Part shown: positions 58,092-64,000 of the stretch, piece after piece
How the letters are laid out: each line of letters starts with the position of its first letter
How positions within the stretch are numbered: position 1 is the first letter of the stretch
NCBI RefSeq assembly: GCF_000688335.1
Contig: NZ_JHZX01000001.1
Span: 2,480,001-2,544,000, forward strand
Direction of reading: 5' to 3'
Source: Sediminibacter sp. Hel_I_10
Lineage (GTDB): Bacteria > Bacteroidota > Bacteroidia > Flavobacteriales > Flavobacteriaceae
Length of the DNA stretch: 64,000 bases
Made by a program: the position numbers and the translations under genes
The notes under the pieces: model-generated
What the model saw: only the letters and a program-made list of their open reading frames with translations
The model's database searches: none
Told to the model about the DNA's origin: nothing

Positions 58092-59672
58092 ATGCAAATG
58101 GACAATCTCGTAATGGTACTTTTTATTATTGGTTTGGCCAGTAGTGTTTTCTATGGAATATTTCGGATAAGCAGATTTGCATTTGTCGTCAATTTTCTAC
58201 TGATTGGTGCTCTTGTGTATTATTTAAATGAACAATTACCATTGGTGCAAATAGCACTTTATTTTGTTTGTCCTCTGATATTAATTAATATAGGAATGTA
58301 TGTATTCTTGCATAAAACGGACGAGCCTAAAAGTGGAAATGCCAAATATCAGGTCAACTTTGCCACTACAAAAGGAAACTTCAAACTGGATAACATCAAA
58401 CGAGGTGCATCCATAATCGGTTCTGCGGGAAGTGGAAAGACCGAAAGTGTAGTCTATGGTTTTTTGAAACACTTCGAAAAAGAAGGGTTTTGCGGTATTA
58501 TTCACGATTACAAAGATTTTGAACTGACCGAAATAGCTTATCCACTCTTTAAGGATGGCGATATCCCTTTTAAGGTCATTTCCTTCGATAAAATCATCCA
58601 TAGGGTAAATCCTATTGCGCCACGCTATTTAGAGAACGAGGAAAGCGTAAATGAGGTTTCAAGGGTATTAATTGAAAACCTTTTAGAACAAAGGGAATCA
58701 GGAACAACCGGAACAACTAAATTTTTCAATGATGCTGCGGAAGGCTTGATTGGTGGATTGATTTGGAAATTGAAAACGACCTATCCACAATTCTGTACCC
58801 TTCCACACTTAATTGCGGTTTATCAATATTTGGACACGGAAAGCCTTATCCGATTTTTGGAAACCAATACGACATCGAGGGCAATGGCAGATGCTTTTAT
58901 TAGTGGAAAGGATTCTGAAAGACAGACCGCAGGAGTAAAAAGCACCTTGGCCAATGCTTTGAAACGAATTAGTACACAGCGCATTTTTATGGCGTTGTCT
59001 GCGGACGAAGTTCCTTTAAATATAAATAGTCCAGAAAACCCCTGTGTGATTTCAATAGTGAACAATCCAAAATTTGAAACATCTTATTCGCCTGTAATAG
59101 CGACCATCATTCATACGATTACAAAGCAAATGAGCATTCGGAATTCTAAACCATCTTTTCTATTGATGGAAGAAGCACCAACCATTCGTTTATTGAATAT
59201 GCATCGTATTCCTGCGACACTTCGAAGCTATAATATTTCTACGATTTATGTGATGCAGGACAAAATACAAAATGATATGATGTATGGGGACAAGGCAAGC
59301 AAAGCGATTTTAAGCAATCTATCCTATCAATTTTTCGGTAAAGTCAATGACCCAGACACCGCAAAATATTACGAACGGTTTTTTGAAATTATTAAGGATC
59401 CTACCAAAAGTATAAGTCGTGGGCATAATCTCGATTTTGATACTCGAATTACAACTGGAGAAAAAGAAATACCAAAAATTAGGGCAGATGTCTTTTTCAG
59501 ATTGAAACAAGGCGAATTTATAACCTATGCAGATGGAAAGGATAAAAAGATACAGTTCAAGTTAGCCAATATTAAAAGAGAGTTTCCGCAAGAATCGAAG
59601 CAGTATTCTCAGTTTGATTTGGAAGCTAATTTTGAACGGGTTTATGAGGAGGCGCAGTCGATATTTGGGTAA
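58092..59672 (+). CDS. VirD4/TraG-type coupling protein (MobC-like)
   Basis: A 526-residue DNA-pumping ATPase that links the relaxosome to a type IV secretion channel. Three N-terminal membrane segments (about residues 6-22, 30-46, 53-72). Walker A GSAGSGKT (110-117), Walker B in SFLLMEEAPTI (about 355-363) and the Gln-containing STIYVMQDKIQND sensor. Length is somewhat short for the family. It may work with a transfer apparatus encoded beyond the window or by a helper element. The 153 bp after it are AT-rich without a gene. Confidence 0.9.
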   Translation: MQMDNLVMVLFIIGLASSVFYGIFRISRFAFVVNFLLIGALVYYLNEQLPLVQIALYFVCPLILINIGMYVFLHKTDEPKSGNAKYQVNFATTKGNFKLDNIKRGASIIGSAGSGKTESVVYGFLKHFEKEGFCGIIHDYKDFELTEIAYPLFKDGDIPFKVISFDKIIHRVNPIAPRYLENEESVNEVSRVLIENLLEQRESGTTGTTKFFNDAAEGLIGGLIWKLKTTYPQFCTLPHLIAVYQYLDTESLIRFLETNTTSRAMADAFISGKDSERQTAGVKSTLANALKRISTQRIFMALSADEVPLNINSPENPCVISIVNNPKFETSYSPVIATIIHTITKQMSIRNSKPSFLLMEEAPTIRLLNMHRIPATLRSYNISTIYVMQDKIQNDMMYGDKASKAILSNLSYQFFGKVNDPDTAKYYERFFEIIKDPTKSISRGHNLDFDTRITTGEKEIPKIRADVFFRLKQGEFITYADGKDKKIQFKLANIKREFPQESKQYSQFDLEANFERVYEEAQSIFG

Positions 59673-59820
59673 TGGGTTATATTGAATATTAATTTATTGT
59701 TGGGGCATTTCATTGAGGATTTTTGTTTTAATTCCTTAATACACTTTTATTTAACTGAAATACAATAAGATGAAGATTCTTTAAAGAGTAGTATAATACT
59801 AAACTATCAGCATAATTCGT

Positions 59821-59828
59821 TATATTTG
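59821..59828 (+). promoter_or_regulatory. Putative -7 box TATATTTG of the AAA ATPase gene
   Basis: Matches TANNTTTG. It overlaps the TTG at 59826, so that codon cannot start translation if this promoter is used. No clear -33 TTTG at the expected distance. Confidence 0.5.
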
Positions 59829-59849
59829 TATAAAATTTACCAGAACGAT

Positions 59850-60881
59850 TTGAGCCAATTTGATTACATAAAAGAAATAGCGAAGTATGGTTTGGAAAAC
59901 GACCAGGAACGCTTATTGACTGTAATCAACGAGCTCGTTGAGCATTCTAAAAAGACTAAAAAAGTGAATTTTGCAATTCAATTGCAATCTATCCTTAAAG
60001 AGTCTATGCGACAACAGAGCACTAATAATTTGACTAAAGTTGGTTCTGATTCTTATTATCAGCGTCTTGATGATCGTGACATTCAAGATTTAATTCTTGA
60101 AAAAATCACTTCAGATTATTCTTTAGAAAACATTGTTGCAGATGATGTCGTAATGGGAGAACTAAAACACTTTATTGAAGAACACGATAAAATTGAATTG
60201 CTTCAAAGATTCAATCTTCCCGTTTCAAATAAATTACTTTTGCACGGACCTTCTGGTTGTGGTAAAACACTAGCCTCTTACGTGATTGCCGGCGAACTCA
60301 ATAAAATGATGGTAGTTGTTAATTTGGGAGCAATCGTCTCTTCTAAATTAGGCGAAACAAGTAAAAATCTTTCTAAAATATTTAAAAAGGCAGCTCTTGA
60401 AGACTGTATTATTTTTATTGATGAATTTGATAGTTTAGGAAAAGTCCGTGATTATAGTCAAGACCACGGCGAAATGAAGCGTGTGGTCAATACTATCCTT
60501 CAGTTATTTGATTATTTACCTCAAAGCAGTATTGTTATTGCTGCCACGAATCAAAAAGAAATGTTAGATTCAGCTCTGACGAGAAGATTTGATAATATAA
60601 TAGGATTTTCTTTACCCAACACACAACAAATTAAAAACCTGGTTGAACTAACATTAAGTAAGAGTGGGTTTTTATTCAGTAACAAGAGTGAGGCAACTAA
60701 AATTATGAAGATGTGCGAAGGCTTGTCCTATTACAGTATTCAGAAAACACTGCTCACTGCATTGAAGAGAAGTCTGTTTAAGCATAGTGATAGAGATATA
60801 AAGTCAATTACTAAAATTGATAGCCATATTTGGAAATCTCTTGTTATTGCAGAAAAGAAATCACTTGACATAAACGCTTAA
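59850..60881 (+). CDS. AAA ATPase paired with the S8 peptidase
   Basis: A ~343-residue AAA ATPase. After a helical N-terminal region (about 110 residues) come Walker A GPSGCGKT, Walker B CIIFIDE, sensor-1 Asn in AATNQ and the arginine finger region ALTRRFDN, all in the order of classic AAA (Cdc48/FtsH-like) domains, ending in a small helical lid. Two TTG codons (59826, 59850) are possible starts; 59850 is chosen because 59826 lies in the -7 box, though this remains uncertain. It is convergent with the subtilase gene, sharing its last 4 bp. Similar AAA/S8 gene pairs are reported in defence contexts. Confidence 0.85.
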   Translation: MSQFDYIKEIAKYGLENDQERLLTVINELVEHSKKTKKVNFAIQLQSILKESMRQQSTNNLTKVGSDSYYQRLDDRDIQDLILEKITSDYSLENIVADDVVMGELKHFIEEHDKIELLQRFNLPVSNKLLLHGPSGCGKTLASYVIAGELNKMMVVVNLGAIVSSKLGETSKNLSKIFKKAALEDCIIFIDEFDSLGKVRDYSQDHGEMKRVVNTILQLFDYLPQSSIVIAATNQKEMLDSALTRRFDNIIGFSLPNTQQIKNLVELTLSKSGFLFSNKSEATKIMKMCEGLSYYSIQKTLLTALKRSLFKHSDRDIKSITKIDSHIWKSLVIAEKKSLDINA

Positions 60882-63307
60882 ACTTCTCCCTCTAAATCAG
60901 CTTCGGCTTCGGCTATATTTATTACTTCCACATTATTAATTGCTCTTAACTCGTCGTAGAGTCTACCAGTATTAGCTCTTAATGTTTCTTCAATTTTAAG
61001 AACAAGTGAGAAATTAAATTCTGTTGGATAATTCTCAACCTGGGACGCCATAATCTGATTAGATAATAATGCTTGTACAGCCAGTTTAAAGGTTTTACCC
61101 TCACTACGCAATTGTGCAACGTCAATATTGAATTCAATTTTCTGAACATTACTGTAAGGAGCGGGCGTTGATTTATCTCTAGCGGATTGTGACCAACTTA
61201 AAGTGGTACGTAATTTCGAATTTAACTCTCGCTGTACTCGGTTAATATCATCAGATGAATGATTTTTAAAAACACTAAATGCCATATGCACTGGACAATA
61301 GGTTAATTGATTATGCTGTAATGGCAAAAAGCTGAAACACAACGTAGCGGTCACTTTAAGAATGCCATTAATTTTACCAAGATTCGTTGAAATTAAATAG
61401 TCTGGAAAGTTAACAGGGTAAATTTTCTGTTCACCACTTTGGATATAGTCCTCAAGAATCATTGTAGCGCTATTCTCATCTGAAAAAATAGTATTATCTG
61501 CATCAATGAGTCCATAACCCGAAGTTCTGTTTAGCAAAGGTTTGTTTGCATCGGGATACACAGTGTTTTTTAATGTAGCCCCATTAATTATCAATGCTTT
61601 TAATGTTTGTGACTTTAAATCCGGATATGCAATTTTAAGCTTTGCAGCAAGATTAGCAGTTAACGGGGCAGCTAGACTTGTCCCAACTTCTTTTGTGTAT
61701 CCTAAAGCAGGGTTAGATGATAATACAGACATTGCAGCATTATCCATAAAATCTATTGTGGTAGGATTGTAGAATCCATAATCACCACCACTTTCAATAA
61801 CGTCAGGTTTAAAAAGATTTTTATTTCGTTTTTTAACAGAATAGATGGCAGCAAGATCAATGTGGTCTTTACGAGTATAAATAGCAGGAAACTCTTTTCC
61901 TGATGAAATACCGTTAAATACACCGTTATATAAGCCATCTGCAGCTGCTCCTACAGTTACATTATTCATAGAATCTGCTGGCGTATTTAAATTTGTGTGC
62001 TCATTGTCAAAGTAATTTAAGTCATAATCAACATTTTCATTCATTGCTTGAACATTGTTTCCAACGCTTATAAAAATTAAACTATCGGTTTCATACGCAA
62101 ACTTGTCAAGTTCGTAGGTGTAGTTAGAAAATGTTTCATTCGTTTTCTTATGAGTTTTATAACAAATTGTTAAGACGAAAATACCTAAATGAGGATATTT
62201 ATTTTTCGCTTTATACAGTAGTTCAATTACCTTTTTTTCAGAAAGATAGCCATCACCACTACCAATTAATTTTATAGAAAGCAACTTGGCATCTGCATTT
62301 ATTTCACCTTCAAAATTATTACTATGATTATGTCTTCCTAGTGCTGCCAATGCTCCAACCATTGTACCGTGTCCATCGTTTCCACAGTTGTCTATTAATG
62401 GATTGCCGTCTAATGTAAAGGTGTCATCCTGTAATGTAATACTTGAAAGTGGTGTTTGCATACTTATACCAGTATCCAAAATTCCAATTAATGGAAGATC
62501 CTCATTTGCATTTGCAATTTCAAAACCAAAAGCCCTACTTGGTATGTTGTATACCCCTGGCCGCACTACTCCCGAAAGGGAAGACGTAATGCTCTCAATA
62601 ACATCGAAGTTTTGAGCAATAGCAATAAGTTCATTTAAGGTAGTGTCGTAAAGCTCTAATCTATTTGACTCTCTATCAATTTCATAAACAATGAGATGAT
62701 CTTTTAAGTAAAATTCCAGTGCTTCAATAATCCCATTTTCAACGGCAGGACTCGCAGGTAGTTCTATGGTTTTAAGTATGACAACATTACCAATATTATC
62801 AGCATCTACTTGCAGCACATCACTTAATGTGAGAAGCTTAAAGTTTTTTACAAAAAGTATATTTTTATTATAAACTGCTTGCGCGTTATTTTCTAAACCT
62901 CTATTAATTAATCCTTCAACACTTGTTATAAAGACTTGAAATTTGTCACGATCTGAAATAGAGAATAATGCCGTTCTATTATAGTTTGTGAAGCTTACTC
63001 CTTCAAGGCCAAATGTATCGTACCAAATGCTATAATATTTCTCCAAATGAAATTGCCCCATAAAATCAACTTCTATATAGTCTACGTCATAAGGTACATT
63101 AATGGCCTTGTTTTTTGCAATTGCTTTCACTTCGAGGTCACTTCGGTACGATTGTAAATCTTCCCGAAAAGCTCTTGCCATAAATATGTAATTCGGCTCT
63201 GGGTTTGCTTCATCATCATTGTTTCCGAAACCGTAATTGAACTTTACTTGTCCAGATTCTTCTAGCTGTCTATCTGCTATAATTCTTAAGTGATTTCTGT
63301 TTGGCAT
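60878..63307 (-). CDS. S8-family (subtilisin-like) serine peptidase
   Basis: A 809-residue subtilase without signal peptide or membrane helix, hence cytoplasmic. The catalytic triad is Asp278 (ILDTGI), His313 (DGHGTMVG) and Ser544 (GTSLAAP), with the oxyanion Asn in FISVGNN. A 270-residue N-terminal domain and a 250-residue C-terminal region flank the catalytic core. The start is ATG 63307 (MPNRNHLRIIA, typical of the group) rather than TTG 63334. It is tail to tail with the AAA gene. AAA/subtilase pairs have been described as anti-phage modules; from memory and not checked, some annotations call them IteA/IteS. Confidence 0.87.
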   Translation of the reverse strand: MPNRNHLRIIADRQLEESGQVKFNYGFGNNDDEANPEPNYIFMARAFREDLQSYRSDLEVKAIAKNKAINVPYDVDYIEVDFMGQFHLEKYYSIWYDTFGLEGVSFTNYNRTALFSISDRDKFQVFITSVEGLINRGLENNAQAVYNKNILFVKNFKLLTLSDVLQVDADNIGNVVILKTIELPASPAVENGIIEALEFYLKDHLIVYEIDRESNRLELYDTTLNELIAIAQNFDVIESITSSLSGVVRPGVYNIPSRAFGFEIANANEDLPLIGILDTGISMQTPLSSITLQDDTFTLDGNPLIDNCGNDGHGTMVGALAALGRHNHSNNFEGEINADAKLLSIKLIGSGDGYLSEKKVIELLYKAKNKYPHLGIFVLTICYKTHKKTNETFSNYTYELDKFAYETDSLIFISVGNNVQAMNENVDYDLNYFDNEHTNLNTPADSMNNVTVGAAADGLYNGVFNGISSGKEFPAIYTRKDHIDLAAIYSVKKRNKNLFKPDVIESGGDYGFYNPTTIDFMDNAAMSVLSSNPALGYTKEVGTSLAAPLTANLAAKLKIAYPDLKSQTLKALIINGATLKNTVYPDANKPLLNRTSGYGLIDADNTIFSDENSATMILEDYIQSGEQKIYPVNFPDYLISTNLGKINGILKVTATLCFSFLPLQHNQLTYCPVHMAFSVFKNHSSDDINRVQRELNSKLRTTLSWSQSARDKSTPAPYSNVQKIEFNIDVAQLRSEGKTFKLAVQALLSNQIMASQVENYPTEFNFSLVLKIEETLRANTGRLYDELRAINNVEVINIAEAEADLEGEV

Positions 63308-63384
63308 AAAGGCTTCTATGTTGGTAATTGTCAAAAATAGTAATATTGTTTGCCTTTATTATAAAAATCTATATTTCTCTTTAG

Positions 63385-63980
63385 TTTGTAAGTTATTATG
63401 GCAAAATCATTAATGCAATTGTTCATAATGACTACACCAATGAAATCGCCCCAAAGTTTGAAATTTTTGCAGATAGAATTGAAATCACATCGGCCGGTGG
63501 TCTGCCAGAAGGATTAAGCAAACAAGAATTTTTCGAAGGCTTTTCAGTTCCAAGGAACAAGGAACTAATGCGAATTTTTAAAGATTTAGAACTGGTAGAG
63601 CAACTAGGTTCCGGCATTCCTCGAATCTTAGAATACTATGGAAAAGATAGCTTTAGTTTTTCAGATAATTTTCTAGAATGACTCTTATTGCTAAAGAAGC
63701 TGTTACAGAAGCTAATGAAAAGGCTAAAGAAGAAGGTGGTGTAACAGGTGGTGTAACAGGTGGTGCAATTGATGCAACTAAAGCACTAACTAAAAGACAA
63801 AAAGAAGTTATTAAACTTATAGCAAACAATACTACTATTACCTATACTGAAATAGCTGAAGCTTTAGGTATCAATGAATCTGCTGTTGGCAAACACATTA
63901 CAGCTATTAAAAATAAAGATTTTTTAGTGCGTCACTGCGAGACAGGGGGCTATTGGGAAATTAAACTCGAAATGAATTAA
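63385..63980 (+). pseudogene. Remnant of a COG2865-type ATP-binding (AlbA_2) regulator
   Basis: From about 63403 one frame reads NAIVHNDYTNEIAPKFEIF, then EITSAGGLPEGLSKQEFFEG, PRNKELMRIFKDLELVEQLG and ILEYYGKD, the C-terminal third of COG2865 proteins, up to a TGA at 63678-63680. The remaining part (MTLIAKEAVTEANEKAKEEG, the linker GGVTGGVTGGA and a winged helix ITYTEIAEALGINESAVGKH) continues in another frame to 63980. One missing base near 63677 explains the split, since DNFLRMTLIA would be restored. The N-terminal AlbA_2 domain is absent upstream, so the gene is truncated as well as frameshifted. Confidence 0.8.
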
Positions 63981-64000
63981 TTAAATTTAAAATAGAATTT

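Overview
The window is AT-rich DNA from a member of the Bacteroidota, almost certainly a Flavobacteriaceae-type bacterium. Support comes from T9SS C-terminal sorting domains, Bacteroidota promoters (TTTG spaced from TANNTTTG), few Shine-Dalgarno sites, and families such as DUF4230, DUF4407, LytTR regulators, BfmA/BtgA and DUF5712 mobilization proteins. Species cannot be told from the sequence.

1-37.6 kb is chromosomal backbone. It opens with an outer-membrane barrel, ruvC, hemW, a cyclase-family hydrolase, DUF4230 and MmcQ-like genes. At 4.5-10.7 kb lies a tight signalling operon: receiver, H-NOX haem nitric-oxide sensor, soluble PAS histidine kinase, FIST sensor, second soluble histidine kinase, Hpt and a LytTR response regulator. 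A DUF4114/T9SS surface protein follows. At 14.5-28.4 kb is an exopolysaccharide-type locus: TPR/beta-barrel exporter, STAS protein, MOP-family flippase, GT4, membrane-anchored GH5-like hydrolase, secreted Ig-like protein, large GT-C-like membrane protein, receiver-GT2 fusion, degenerate GT2 and mannose-6-phosphate isomerase. The main discovery is a 17-bp word repeated in tandem at exactly 21-bp period. It lies upstream of the sensor operon, the DUF4114 gene and every main promoter region of the polysaccharide locus. Four of the five copies are followed 21-24 bp later by a -7-like TTTG box. This is the geometry of LytTR-regulator binding sites, so the NO/FIST phosphorelay plausibly controls the polysaccharide genes through the LytTR protein.

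28.4-37.6 kb holds PhnA, a 47-residue membrane protein, a second STAS protein, DUF4440, DUF4407, a BlaR1/BlaI-like pair with visible operators, an M28 peptidase with T9SS tail, an M20 dipeptidase, and tRNA-Leu(TAG) preceded by a truncated tRNA copy.

From the tRNA to the right end the DNA is a mobile element (integrative, mobilizable or conjugative; no integrase or tra genes are inside the window). It carries ParB, DUF932, a CzcA/CusA-type metal efflux operon with two His-rich proteins, a four-gene operon (AbiE-like antitoxin and nucleotidyltransferase, an unrecognised 759-residue membrane protein, and an arginase-fold UPF0489-like protein), small unknown genes, two tandem ssb genes, a candidate oriT, BfmA, a relaxase-like DUF5712 protein and a VirD4/TraG-type coupling protein. 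An AAA ATPase and a subtilase facing each other follow, then a frameshifted remnant of a COG2865-type ATP-binding protein. Within the element, three copies of a ~145-bp leader precede three different genes. Four copies of a second ~175-bp repeat, three with a differing but conserved-position hairpin, bracket the cargo blocks.
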